This document shows, piece by piece, positions 1 to 8,544 of a stretch of DNA of 56,965 bases (its first letter is position 1; every line of letters begins with the position of its first letter). Both the position numbers and the translations under genes were made by a program. Where the stretch lies: the NCBI GenBank assembly GCA_028279345.1, contig JANQNY010000065.1, positions 1-56,965 of the forward strand, read 5' to 3'. Under the pieces are notes generated by a model that saw only the letters and a list, made by a program, of their open reading frames with translations, was not told the DNA's origin and made no database searches. The stretch comes from Geminicoccaceae bacterium (lineage in GTDB: Bacteria > Pseudomonadota > Alphaproteobacteria > Geminicoccales > Geminicoccaceae).

Positions 1-1325
1 ATCACCCGCTGACGGCCGACCTCCTCGATGAGCCGCACTGGCACGGTGTTCCGCGAGCGGACGAACGCCTCGCTCAGGGTCATCTCACCCAGAAAGCGGT
101 TGTCGTAGTTGGCGGGCTGATAGCCGCCGACGTTCACCGGCGCGTCGACGACCCGCATTTCGGGACGCCAGCCTGCCTGCAGCGCCGCCAGATAGACGAT
201 CGGCTTGAAGGCCGAGCCCGGCTGGCGCTTGGCGTCGACGGCGCGGTTGAAGGGCGCCTCCCGGTAGTCGTCGCCGCCGACCACCGCCGCCTGGCTGACG
301 CCGCGCGCTACGCCCTCGGCCGCTAGCTTGGCACGGACGACCTCGCTGGCAGCACGCTGAAGATCACGATCGAGCGTCGTGCGCACGACCAGATTGCGCC
401 CCTCCGCCTCCCAGTCCTCTGGAAAGGCGGCCATCGTCCAGTCGAGAAACCAGCCGACATCGCCAGCATCGGCGTAGGCCACGGGCATTGCCGGATCGCT
501 TTCCGCCGCCGCCGCGTCGGCCGGCGAGAGCCGGTCGGCGTCGACCATGGCGTCCAAGACGATGCTGGCGCGCGCGTGCGACGCTCGGAGGTCTGCCGTC
601 GGCGCAAGACGCGACGGTGCCTTCAACAGCCCGGCAATGAGTGCGCTCTCGGCAACGCCCAGATCGCGCGCCGCCTTGCCGAAATAGCGCTGCGCGGCCG
701 CTTCCACGCCATAGGCGCCGGCACCCAGATAGACCCGATTGAGGTAGAGCGTCAGAATCTCGTCCTTGGTGAGCCGGGTCTCGAGCCAGATCGCGAGGAT
801 CATCTCGCGGATCTTCCGGTCCATCGACCGCTCATGGGTCAAGAACAGGTTCTTGGCGAGCTGCTGGGTCAGTGTGCTGCCGCCTTGGACGACCTCGCCC
901 GCGCGGGCATTGGCGATCGCCGCGCGCGCCAGGCCCAAGGGATCGATGCCAGGGTGCAGGTAGAAGCGGCGATCCTCGGTGGCGATCACCGCATCGACGA
1001 GATGCGGCGAGACCTCGTCGAGCCCGGTCAGGCGCTCCTGATAGCCGCCGCGTCGCGCGAGCACGCTGTCGTCTGAGGCGAGGAACGTGATGCCGGGTGC
1101 AGGTGGCGCCTCGAACAGCGCGTCGGTGTCCGGGAGGTCGGGCGCGTAGACGTAGAACAGGACCACCCAGCCGACGACGGCGACGAACACCAACGTCGTC
1201 GTCGCGCGAAACGCGAAACCCAGCCAGCGACCGAAGTTTCGCGGCGATTTCGGCGCGCGCGAGGTCGATGCCGGCCCGCGACGGCGCGGCGCAGGCGTGA
1301 CCGCACGTCGACGCTGCGCGACCAT
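1..1325 (-). CDS. mrcA: Penicillin-binding protein 1A (bifunctional transglycosylase/transpeptidase), 3' end outside window
   Basis: Class A penicillin-binding protein that polymerises lipid II and cross-links peptidoglycan at the outer face of the inner membrane. About 441 N-terminal residues are present. A basic cytoplasmic tail is followed by one membrane segment at roughly residues 40-60. The GT51 glycosyltransferase motifs are all visible: ATEDRRFYLHPG with the catalytic Glu near 117, GGSTLTQQLAKN near 148, the RKIREM helix and GAYGVEAAAQRYFGK. The transpeptidase SxxK motif appears as GSAFKP near residue 370. The ATG start (CAT at 1323-1325) sits just before the basic tail. The remaining transpeptidase motifs lie beyond position 1. 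It follows the P1 peptidase gene on the same strand by about 70 bases, but nothing shows they share a function. Confidence 0.93.
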   Translation of the reverse strand, partial: MVAQRRRAVTPAPRRRGPASTSRAPKSPRNFGRWLGFAFRATTTLVFVAVVGWVVLFYVYAPDLPDTDALFEAPPAPGITFLASDDSVLARRGGYQERLTGLDEVSPHLVDAVIATEDRRFYLHPGIDPLGLARAAIANARAGEVVQGGSTLTQQLAKNLFLTHERSMDRKIREMILAIWLETRLTKDEILTLYLNRVYLGAGAYGVEAAAQRYFGKAARDLGVAESALIAGLLKAPSRLAPTADLRASHARASIVLDAMVDADRLSPADAAAAESDPAMPVAYADAGDVGWFLDWTMAAFPEDWEAEGRNLVVRTTLDRDLQRAASEVVRAKLAAEGVARGVSQAAVVGGDDYREAPFNRAVDAKRQPGSAFKPIVYLAALQAGWRPEMRVVDAPVNVGGYQPANYDNRFLGEMTLSEAFVRSRNTVPVRLIEEVGRQRV

Positions 1326-1397
1326 GGAAACAGCCCCCGGGTCAACTTCGAATTGAGGTTAAGTCATGCGGCCAACAAGCTGAACCGTCAATGAAAC

Positions 1398-2381
1398 TTA
1401 GTCCACACGCATATCCCGATAGGCCGGAATTCCGAGCAGAGGTGTCGCTTCGACAACACCTCGGGCGATCGCGCGCGCGGTGACGTCGGCCGCGTGCGCG
1501 CCCAACCGCCCGAGCCCCGCCGCATCGACCGGTCCCGCCCGGCCGGTGGCGAGCACGATGACCGTGTCGCCGTCGAACGGCGTGTGGACGGGCCGTAGCG
1601 CACGCGCGAAGCCGTCATGCGCCATGATCGCCAAGCGCCGCGCCTGCATGCGATCGAGGGCGGCGTCGGTGGCGACCACAACGAGGGTCGTGTTCCCGCC
1701 CGGGAGCGCGTCGACGTCGTGGTCGAGGTCGAACGGACCTGAGGGAGGCGCCTGGCCACCGAACTCACCCGCCTGCTCGAGCGCCCAGGCCCAGAGCGTG
1801 GCCGTGCTCGGGATGACCGCGGAGCCAGCGGCGTTGACGGCAGCGAGCGCGCCGACCGTGGCGCCCGAGGCGGGATCGACGACCGAAGCCGTGCCGATGC
1901 CACCCTTGAGCCCTCCGCAGACGGCCCCTGTGCCGGCACCGACATTCCCCAGCGCGACGCCGGGGCCACGGGCGGCGTAGGCGTCGCGCCCGAGCGTCGC
2001 ATAGGCTGCCGTCGGCCTGAACGCCGGCTCGAAACGCAGATCGAAGAGGATCAGCGCCGGCACGATCGGCACCCGCGCGGCACCGACCTCGAAGCCGCGG
2101 CCGTCGGCCACGAGCGCATCCATCACGCCGTCCGCGGCGGCAAGCCCGAAGGCCGAGCCGCCAGCCAGGACGACCGCGTCGATCCGCTCGACCAGGCAGC
2201 CCGGCTCCAGGAGGTCGAGCTCGCGCGTGCCGGGACCGCCGCCGCGCACATCGCCTGCGGCCATGACCGGCTCGTCTGCCACGACCACGGTGACGCCCGT
2301 GGGCCAACTCGGGTGTGTAGCGTGGCCCACCTGGAGCCCCGCCACGTCCGTCAGCGCGTTAGCGGGTCCGGGCCGGCTCAA
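1398..2381 (-). CDS. P1 family (DmpA/S58-like) self-processing aminopeptidase
   Basis: 327-residue Ntn-hydrolase-fold peptidase of the DmpA/peptidase S58 family, which cleaves itself to expose an N-terminal Ser or Thr nucleophile and then acts as an aminopeptidase or amidase. Seen: the N-terminal LTDVAGLQVGHAT block, the LAGGSAFGL block, the GNVGAGTGAVCGGLKGG loop, and GGNTTLVVVATDA, where the predicted cleavage and nucleophile Thr lie. I place the start at TTG 2381, because its TTGA overlaps the stop of the M20 gene and the family motif begins a few residues later; the open frame further upstream is antisense-like filler. It is the fourth gene of a coupled hydrolase operon. Substrate is unknown. 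Confidence 0.88.
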   Translation of the reverse strand: MSRPGPANALTDVAGLQVGHATHPSWPTGVTVVVADEPVMAAGDVRGGGPGTRELDLLEPGCLVERIDAVVLAGGSAFGLAAADGVMDALVADGRGFEVGAARVPIVPALILFDLRFEPAFRPTAAYATLGRDAYAARGPGVALGNVGAGTGAVCGGLKGGIGTASVVDPASGATVGALAAVNAAGSAVIPSTATLWAWALEQAGEFGGQAPPSGPFDLDHDVDALPGGNTTLVVVATDAALDRMQARRLAIMAHDGFARALRPVHTPFDGDTVIVLATGRAGPVDAAGLGRLGAHAADVTARAIARGVVEATPLLGIPAYRDMRVD

Positions 2382-3649
2382 GACGCGCCACCGAGCAGGT
2401 CGTGCGTCGCCAACGCCATGACCGCAGCAGCGTTCGCCAGGTCGCGAACCTCGACATATTCGTCCGGCTGATGCGCGAGGTGCAGGTGACCGGGCCCGTA
2501 GGCAACACAGTCGGTGACGCCGCCCAGGTGGTGCACGTGCTTCTGGTCGTAGGTGCCCGGCGAGGCGACGAACCGCGCCTCCTTGCCCTCGACCTCCAGG
2601 ATGGCGCGGGCGAATGCTCGAGGCGTCGGCGCGGTCTCGACATTGGCGGTGGGGGGAACGTGCATCAGCTCGCGGAGCCGGTAGTCGAAGCCCTCGCGGT
2701 CCGCGCGGAGACGCTCGAGAAGGTTCTCGACCTCCTGTGCGACGGCCTCGCGGCTCTCCTCGGTCAGGTACCGCCGATCGACGGTCAACCGGCAGCGGTC
2801 GGGCACCAACGGCGTCGGCAGCCCGTCCAGACGTTCGGGCAGGCCGCCGTGGATGGCGGCGAGGTTGCACGTCGCGTGGCGTGCACCCTCGGGAATGACC
2901 GGCACGGCCGTACGCCGTGCCGCCAGGAGCGGCCACAGCTCGCGCTCGAACGCCTCGATGACCGCCGCCATGTGGCGCACGGCGCAGTCACCCTGAAAGG
3001 GCATGGAGCCGTGCGCGATGTGGCCGAGCGTCTCGATCTCGGCCCACCACACGCCCCGGTGCCCGAGGCAGACGAGATCGCGGTTGAAGGGCTCCGGAAT
3101 GACGACATGGTCCACCCGATTGGGGTCGAACCAACCGCGCTCGGCGAGCCATGCAACACCGGCGTAGCCGCCCGATTCCTCGTCCGCGGTCGCCGAGACC
3201 TCGACCGCGCCGGTGCGCACGAGACCCTCGTCGAGGAGCGCCTCGACGGCCGCCACGCTCGACGCGAGGCCACCCTTCATGTCGCAGGTGCCGCGCCCGT
3301 AGATGCGCCCGTCCACCAGCTCGGCACCGTAGGGATCGAAGCTCCAGCGCTCGCCCGGCGCCACCACGTCGACATGGCTGTTGAAGTGCACGGTCGGTCC
3401 CGGGCGGCCACTCTCGAAACGCGCCACCATGTTCCAGCGCGGAAACACGTCGCTGTCGGCAAGCGCGCCCTCGGCCCGAAGATAGTGCACCTCGAAGCCG
3501 CGCTTGCGCAGCCGCTCGCCAACGAGCTCGCAAACCGGAAGGTAGTCGCGGCCCGGCGGGTTCTCGCTGGGGATTTGCACGAGCGCCCGGCACAGCGCCA
3601 CGAGTTCGCCTGCTCGTGCCTCCACCCGCGCGCGGAGGCGTTCGCTCAC
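2378..3649 (-). CDS. M20 family metallopeptidase, ArgE/DapE-type deacylase
   Basis: 423-residue dinuclear-zinc amidohydrolase of the ArgE/DapE/ACY1 group, which removes acyl groups from N-acylated amino acids or related amides in the cytoplasm. Seen: the metal-binding NSHVDVV near residue 90, YGRGTCDMKGG near 116, and ADEESGG with the catalytic and metal-bridging Glu pair near 155; a dimerisation domain follows and a late His (HHLGG) is consistent with the last ligand. The GTG start overlaps the amidase stop as GTGA and the stop overlaps the P1 peptidase start as TTGA, so translation is probably coupled. Position in an amide-hydrolase operon argues for catabolism rather than arginine or lysine synthesis, but the exact substrate cannot be read from sequence. 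Confidence 0.88.
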   Translation of the reverse strand: MSERLRARVEARAGELVALCRALVQIPSENPPGRDYLPVCELVGERLRKRGFEVHYLRAEGALADSDVFPRWNMVARFESGRPGPTVHFNSHVDVVAPGERWSFDPYGAELVDGRIYGRGTCDMKGGLASSVAAVEALLDEGLVRTGAVEVSATADEESGGYAGVAWLAERGWFDPNRVDHVVIPEPFNRDLVCLGHRGVWWAEIETLGHIAHGSMPFQGDCAVRHMAAVIEAFERELWPLLAARRTAVPVIPEGARHATCNLAAIHGGLPERLDGLPTPLVPDRCRLTVDRRYLTEESREAVAQEVENLLERLRADREGFDYRLRELMHVPPTANVETAPTPRAFARAILEVEGKEARFVASPGTYDQKHVHHLGGVTDCVAYGPGHLHLAHQPDEYVEVRDLANAAAVMALATHDLLGGAS

Positions 3650-5064
3650 GGCGCGTGGCTCACGCTCGTCGGCGGCCTGCGCTCGGTGAAGCCGGTTTCG
3701 CGCTCGAAGGCGCGCGCCATGCGCAGGAGCGTCGCCTCGTCGAAGGGGTGGCCCACGAGCTGGCCGGCGACGGGCATACCCGCGCCGTCAAACCCAGTCG
3801 GCATGGCGAGGCTCGGCACGCCCAGAACGTTGAAGGGGCGAAACCAGCGCGCGAACTGCCCGAGCAGCTTGCCGAAACCGGGGCTCGACGCGACATCGCT
3901 CTCCTCGATCGTCGGGGGTGTGGCGTCCAGCGCCGGCACGAGGAGCGTGTCGACCTCGGCGAACCCGGCTTCCTGCAGGTCTTCGAGCATGCGCGCCCGG
4001 AGCGCCAACGCCTGCAGGTAGTGGGTTGCAGGCACAAAGAGCCCGCTTCTCAGGCGCGCGAGTGTCTGCGGGCCGAACGCGTCGGGCCGCTCGCGGATGG
4101 CGTTCGCGTGGATCGCTGCGCCCTCGGCACCGATGATCGTGGTGGCGAGCTCATTGGCGTTCTCTAGCGCCGCTAAGGAGATGCGCCGCACGCCGCAGCC
4201 CAGCCGCTGGTAGGTCTGCACCGCCTGATCGAAGGCGGCTAGGGCCGCTTCGGAGAGCCCGTCGAGATCGCTGGCTTCGGGCACCCCCAAGACCATGCCG
4301 GCGACGCCGTCCTCGATGCGCGCGAGATAGTTGTCGACCGGCTCGTCGGCGCTCAGCGGATCGTTCGGGTCGTGGCCGGCGAGCGCCTGCAGGACCAGTG
4401 CTGCATCGCGCACGCTGCGGCAGAGCGGCCCCACGTGATCCAGTGAGGCCGCGAGCGGCATCGCACCGAACCGGCTGACCCGCCCGTAAGTGGGCTTGAG
4501 GCCGACAAGCCCGCAGCAGCTCGCGGGGATGCGGATCGACCCGCCCGTGTCCGAACCGAGCGCTGCACCGACGGCGCCGGCCGCGACCGAGACGGCCGAC
4601 GCGCTCGACGAGCCGCCCGGAACTCGGTCCGGGTCCCAAGGGTTCTTGGGCGTGCCGGTTACGGCATTGTGACCCGTGACGCCGAGCGCCAACTCCACCA
4701 TGTGCAGGCGCCCGACATCGACGGCGCCAGCCCCGTCCAGACGTTCGAGCGCCGTCGAGGTGACCGTCGGGCGGTGCTCGGCGAGGATCGCCGAACCGCA
4801 GGCACTGATCCGACCGGCACGGTAGAACATGTCCTTGTGCGCCATCGGAACGCCCAACAGCGGTCGTGGGTCCCCGGCATCGATCGCTTTCTGCGCAAGA
4901 CGCGCCTGGGCCTGGGCGCGCTCGGGCTCGGCCTCAACAAGCACGTGCAACTGACCATGCAGCGTCTCGAGCGCGCTGATCGCCGCAATGGCCAGCTCCT
5001 CCGCACCCACCCTCCGAGCACGCAGCGCGGCGCCCATCGCCTCGATGGAGGCGTCGTCGCTCAC
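3646..5064 (-). CDS. Amidase signature family enzyme (GatA/AtzE-like)
   Basis: 472-residue amidase that hydrolyses a carboxamide to acid and ammonia through the Ser-cisSer-Lys triad. Seen: Lys77 in MAHKDMF, cis-Ser152 in GGSSSAS and nucleophile Ser176 in GSDTGGSIR; the spacings of 75 and 24 residues match the family. The GTG start overlaps the stop of the small upstream gene as GTGA. A small helical protein encoded immediately upstream is the arrangement known for AtzG-AtzE and GatC-GatA, so this may work as a two-subunit amidase. With the M20 and P1 hydrolases downstream it fits a pathway for stepwise breakdown of an amide compound. It is not obviously the glutamyl-tRNA amidotransferase, since no gatB is present. 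Confidence 0.88.
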   Translation of the reverse strand: MSDDASIEAMGAALRARRVGAEELAIAAISALETLHGQLHVLVEAEPERAQAQARLAQKAIDAGDPRPLLGVPMAHKDMFYRAGRISACGSAILAEHRPTVTSTALERLDGAGAVDVGRLHMVELALGVTGHNAVTGTPKNPWDPDRVPGGSSSASAVSVAAGAVGAALGSDTGGSIRIPASCCGLVGLKPTYGRVSRFGAMPLAASLDHVGPLCRSVRDAALVLQALAGHDPNDPLSADEPVDNYLARIEDGVAGMVLGVPEASDLDGLSEAALAAFDQAVQTYQRLGCGVRRISLAALENANELATTIIGAEGAAIHANAIRERPDAFGPQTLARLRSGLFVPATHYLQALALRARMLEDLQEAGFAEVDTLLVPALDATPPTIEESDVASSPGFGKLLGQFARWFRPFNVLGVPSLAMPTGFDGAGMPVAGQLVGHPFDEATLLRMARAFERETGFTERRPPTSVSHAP

Positions 5065-5255
5065 CGCCGCGCCCTTTGCGCGAGCACGCGCCTGATGCGC
5101 CAGGGCTCGTCATCGACGCGCAGGCGCGCGGCCGCACGGTCCAGCGCGCGGACCTGCCGGTGCGCCGCGCCGGCGGCGGCCTCCAGCTCGCTTGGCAGAC
5201 CACCCATGCCCTGCCATGTCTCCAGCCACGCAGGCACCTCGTCCGGGTCCGACAT
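5061..5255 (-). CDS. Small helical protein, possible AtzG/GatC-like amidase partner
   Basis: A 64-residue protein, beginning MSDPDEVPAWLETW and ending in an Arg-rich tail. It has no signal peptide or membrane segment and is predicted helical, with a conserved-looking DDEPWRIRR near the end. I start it at the ATG at 5255, which follows an AGGAG-like stretch; the longer open frame to 5327 looks non-coding. Its stop overlaps the amidase start as GTGA. AtzG and other DUF4089 proteins are of this size, have an acidic-Glu-Pro motif near the C-terminus and bind an AtzE-type amidase, so I infer the same role here. Similarity is weak by eye, and an unrelated small protein is possible. Confidence 0.6.
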   Translation of the reverse strand: MSDPDEVPAWLETWQGMGGLPSELEAAAGAAHRQVRALDRAAARLRVDDEPWRIRRVLAQRARR

Positions 5256-5375
5256 CAAACCTTCTCCTTGTCCTTCTGCGGGTACGCCCTGCCACCGCTC
5301 GCGGCAAGGCGTCGGGCTTGCCATCACCGGCGCGAGGCGCCACCTCTGCGGCGCAGGCGATCAAGAAACGAGAAG

Positions 5376-6275
5376 ATGCCCCGTTCGATCGACGAGACCC
5401 AAGCCCTTCTCGCGCAAGGCAACTATGTCGCGGACCGACCGCTGGCAACGGCAGTGCATTTGGCACTGGCGCTCGAACGGCCGCTGTTTCTCGAGGGCGA
5501 GGCCGGCGTCGGCAAGACCGAGATCGCGAAGGTGCTGGCAGAGGTGATGGGACGCCGGCTCGTGCGGCTCCAGTGCTATGAGGGCCTGGACGTGGCGTCG
5601 GCCGTCTACGAGTGGAACTACGCCCGACAGATGCTCGAGATCCGCCTCGCCGAAGCTGCGGGCGACCGCGATCGCACGACGCTCGCCAAGGACATCTTCG
5701 CCGAGGAGTTTCTGATCCGCCGACCACTCCTCCAGGCGCTCGATAGCGCGGGGCGCCAGGCGCCAGTGCTGCTCATCGACGAGCTCGACCGGACCGACGA
5801 GCCGTTCGAGGCTTTCCTGCTGGAGGTGCTTTCGGACTTCCAGATCACTGTTCCGGAGCTGGGCACGTTCAAGGCCGAAAGCCCGCCGATCGTCATCATC
5901 ACCTCCAATCGCACGCGCGAGATCCACGACGCGCTCAAGCGCCGCTGCTTCTACCACTGGGTCGACTACCCGACGGCCCCGCGCGAGCTCGAGATCGTCA
6001 AGGTGCGCCTGCCCGACGTGGCCGACGCGCTCTCCCGGCAGGTCGTGGCCTTCGTCAAGCGACTGCGCGGCGAGGACCTCTTCAAGCTGCCGGGTGTGGC
6101 CGAAACGCTGGACTGGGCGAAGGCGCTCCAGACCCTCGACTGCCTGGAACTCAGCCCCGAGGTCATCAACGACACGCTCGGCACGCTCCTCAAGTACCAA
6201 GACGACATCATGAAGATTCAAGGCTCGGAGGCCGCACGGCTTCTGCACGAAGTGCGCATGGAGCTGAGCGCCTGA
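5376..6275 (+). CDS. coxD: MoxR-type AAA+ ATPase, CoxD-like maturation factor
   Basis: 299-residue MoxR-family AAA+ ATPase. Walker A is GEAGVGKTE at residues 41-49, Walker B is VLLIDELD at 131-138, followed by the sensor region IITSNRTREIHDALKRR with the arginine finger. CoxD in carbon monoxide dehydrogenase clusters is such an ATPase and, with the VWA protein CoxE, helps build the sulfurated copper-molybdenum site; related pairs serve other molybdenum hydroxylases. It starts at the ATG preceded by AACGAGAAG; the open frame upstream overlaps the divergent small gene and lacks family similarity. It is followed one base later by coxE, and is first in a six-gene plus-strand operon. The hydroxylase it serves is not encoded here. 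Confidence 0.88.
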   Translation: MPRSIDETQALLAQGNYVADRPLATAVHLALALERPLFLEGEAGVGKTEIAKVLAEVMGRRLVRLQCYEGLDVASAVYEWNYARQMLEIRLAEAAGDRDRTTLAKDIFAEEFLIRRPLLQALDSAGRQAPVLLIDELDRTDEPFEAFLLEVLSDFQITVPELGTFKAESPPIVIITSNRTREIHDALKRRCFYHWVDYPTAPRELEIVKVRLPDVADALSRQVVAFVKRLRGEDLFKLPGVAETLDWAKALQTLDCLELSPEVINDTLGTLLKYQDDIMKIQGSEAARLLHEVRMELSA

Positions 6276-6276
6276 G

Positions 6277-7533
6277 ATGACCGAGGGCCTGCGCCCGATC
6301 GTCAGCGATGGCGGGCTTCTCGCGGTCAACGTCATGCACTTCGGCCGGGCGCTGCGTGCCGCCGGCCTGCCGGTCGGCACGGGCCAGGTGCTCGACGCGC
6401 TCAGGGCGCTCGAAGCGACCGGCTTCGGCTCGCGGGCGGATCTCTACTGGACCCTCTTCGCCGTCTTCGTCACCCGTGCGGACCAGCGCGAGCTGTTCGA
6501 TCAGACCTTCCACATCTTCTGGCGCGACCCGCAGCTGCTGGAGCGGCTGATGCAGCTGCTCCTGCCGACCCTCGAAGCCGACCAGGCGCCTACGAGCCCC
6601 AAGGCCGACGTCAACAAGCGCGTCGCCGATGCCATGGCACCCGAGCGGCGACCCGGCACGGGCGACGGTGACAAAGAGGGCGAAACCGAAGTCGAGATCG
6701 ACGCGGTGATGACCTACTCGGCGAACGACGTCCTGATGACCAAGGACTTCGAGGAGATGAGCGCGGAGGAGGTGCAGCGGGCCAGGCGGGCGATGGATCG
6801 GCTGGCGCTGCCGATCACGAAGGTGCTCACCCGTCGCTACGCGCCCGACGCGCACGGGCCCAGGGTCGATATGCGCCGCACGCTCAGGGGTTCCATGCGC
6901 GGCGGTGGTGCCATCATCGACCTCGAGCGCAGGCATCGTAGAACACGCCACCCGCCACTGGTCGTGCTGTGCGACATCTCAGGGTCCATGAGCCGCTATT
7001 CCCGGCTGCTGCTCCACTTCCTCCACGTGCTGACAAACGATCGGGACAGGGTCCACACGTTCCTCTTCGGCACGCATCTCACCAACGTCACCCGACAGCT
7101 CAGAAACCGCGACATCGACGTGGCACTCGACAAGGTTGGCGAGGCCTGCACCGACTGGTCCGGCGGCACCCGCATCGGCGCCTGCCTCGAGGTGTTCAAC
7201 CGCGACTGGGGCCGTCGCGTGTTGACCCAGGGCGCCGTCGTGCTGCTGATCACCGATGGTCTCGACCGCGATGCGGCTGATGGGCTCGAGAAGCAGATGG
7301 ACAGGCTGCAGCGGAGCTGCCGCGAGCTGATCTGGCTCAATCCGCTCCTACGCTATGGCGGCTATGCGCCCCTCGCCTCCGGGGCCAGAGCGATGGTCCG
7401 CCATGTCGACGCGCTCTACTCGGTCCACAACCTCGAAAGCCTGGAGCAGCTTGCCCACATCATGAGCGAGCCCCTGCCCGCCCGCGGCGCGATGCGTCGG
7501 TGGGTGGAGGCCAGTCAGCGGGAGATCGCGTGA
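6277..7533 (+). CDS. coxE: VWA-domain protein CoxE
   Basis: 418-residue protein of the CoxE family. An N-terminal helical part (about 1-110) and a charged linker rich in Asp/Glu are followed by a von Willebrand A domain. The metal-ion-dependent adhesion motif DISGSM starts near residue 233, with further MIDAS positions in WSGGTRIG and ITDGLD. Such proteins pair with MoxR ATPases as substrate adaptors, and CoxE pairs with CoxD in maturation of molybdenum hydroxylases. The start lies one base after the coxD stop, so the two are almost certainly co-translated. Cytoplasmic; no signal peptide or membrane segment. Confidence 0.9.
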   Translation: MTEGLRPIVSDGGLLAVNVMHFGRALRAAGLPVGTGQVLDALRALEATGFGSRADLYWTLFAVFVTRADQRELFDQTFHIFWRDPQLLERLMQLLLPTLEADQAPTSPKADVNKRVADAMAPERRPGTGDGDKEGETEVEIDAVMTYSANDVLMTKDFEEMSAEEVQRARRAMDRLALPITKVLTRRYAPDAHGPRVDMRRTLRGSMRGGGAIIDLERRHRRTRHPPLVVLCDISGSMSRYSRLLLHFLHVLTNDRDRVHTFLFGTHLTNVTRQLRNRDIDVALDKVGEACTDWSGGTRIGACLEVFNRDWGRRVLTQGAVVLLITDGLDRDAADGLEKQMDRLQRSCRELIWLNPLLRYGGYAPLASGARAMVRHVDALYSVHNLESLEQLAHIMSEPLPARGAMRRWVEASQREIA

Positions 7534-7534
7534 G

Positions 7535-7855
7535 ATGCAGGTCCAAGATGACGTCCTGACGACGGTCGCCGACTGGCGCCGGGCAGGAAAGGATGTTGCC
7601 GTCGCCACCGTGGTCGCCACCTGGGGCTCCTCGCCCCGACCCGTCGGCTCGATGCTCGGCGTCAGCGCCGATGGCCAGATGGTCGGCTCCGTTTCGGGCG
7701 GCTGCATCGAAGGTGCGGTGGTGACCGAAGCTCTGGACATCATGGCCGGCGAGCCGCCGAAGCTCTTGAGCTTCGGTGTCTCCAACGAGCAGGCCTGGGA
7801 GGTGGGGCTCGCCTGCGGCGGCACGGTGGAGGTTTGGGTCGAGGCGGTCGCATGA
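7535..7855 (+). CDS. XdhC/CoxI N-terminal-domain protein
   Basis: 106-residue protein that consists only of the XdhC_CoxI domain: the ATVVATWGSSPRPVGSMLGV block near residues 23-43 and the GSVSGGCIEG block near 51-60. XdhC proteins bind molybdopterin cofactor, support its sulfuration and hand it to the apo-hydroxylase. Here the N-terminal domain is separate from the Rossmann-like C-terminal domain, which is the next gene; their stop and start overlap as ATGA. The two together (106 plus 230 residues) equal one full-length XdhC, so they probably form a heteromeric version. It begins one base after the coxE stop. Confidence 0.88.
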   Translation: MQVQDDVLTTVADWRRAGKDVAVATVVATWGSSPRPVGSMLGVSADGQMVGSVSGGCIEGAVVTEALDIMAGEPPKLLSFGVSNEQAWEVGLACGGTVEVWVEAVA

Positions 7856-8544
7856 CGCCAGCCGTCCTCGAGGCACTCGTCGACGCGTGCGCCCGAGCGC
7901 TCCCGACCGTGCTGGCGCGCCGTCTCGACGATAACCGTCACACCCTGCTGGTGGCGGGCGAGCGGGTCAGTGGCGAGACCTTGCCTGAGCCTGTGGCCGA
8001 GGCGGCGCGCACAGCACTCCGCGCGGACAAGGGCGCCAAGGTCGAGGCAGAGGGACACACCTGGTTCATCCAGGTCTTCAACCCGCCGCTCCGCCTCATG
8101 GTGGTGGGTGCCGTCCATATTGCACAGGCGCTGGTGCCCATGGCGACGATCGCCGGCTATGCGGTGACCGTCATCGACCCGCGCGGCGCCTTCGCCTCCG
8201 ACGAGCGCTTTCCGGGCGTAACGCTGCGCCATGACTGGCCCGACGAGGCGCTTGCCGAGATTGGCCCCGACGCCCGCACCGCGGTCGTCACCTTGACCCA
8301 CGACCCCAAGATCGACGACCCGGCGCTGGAAGGCGCCCTCAAGAGCGACGCGTTCTACATCGCTGCCTTGGGCTCCAAGCGTACGCACGCCGCGCGCGTC
8401 GAACGCCTCTCCGAACGGGGCTTCGATGCCCCCACGATCGCCCGCGTCCACGGTCCCGCGGGCCTGGCGCTGGGTGCCGTGAGCCCGGCGGAGATCGCCG
8501 TCTCGGTGTTGGGCGAGATGACCAAGGTGCTGCGGCAAGCATGA
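7852..8544 (+). CDS. XdhC family protein, Rossmann-like C-terminal domain
   Basis: 230-residue XdhC-family protein. Its N-terminal third is a divergent XdhC-like part; the rest is the XdhC_C Rossmann domain, with the LMVVGAVHIAQALVPMA dinucleotide-binding-like turn near residue 80, the VIDPR strand end, LTHDPKIDDPAL and the AALGSKRTHAARVERL block typical of the family. The start is the ATG overlapping the previous stop (ATGA); an in-frame start 18 bases upstream would add six residues and is less likely. Role: cofactor binding and delivery for a molybdenum hydroxylase, inferred from family and operon. Confidence 0.88.
   Translation: MTPAVLEALVDACARALPTVLARRLDDNRHTLLVAGERVSGETLPEPVAEAARTALRADKGAKVEAEGHTWFIQVFNPPLRLMVVGAVHIAQALVPMATIAGYAVTVIDPRGAFASDERFPGVTLRHDWPDEALAEIGPDARTAVVTLTHDPKIDDPALEGALKSDAFYIAALGSKRTHAARVERLSERGFDAPTIARVHGPAGLALGAVSPAEIAVSVLGEMTKVLRQA

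Noticed and set aside
2402..4021. 539-codon open frame on the plus strand
   Set aside because: It runs antisense through the M20 and amidase genes, which have full motif sets.
7834..7851. Earlier start for the second XdhC-type gene
   Set aside because: The ATGA overlap at 7852 fits the operon's pattern better than six extra residues.
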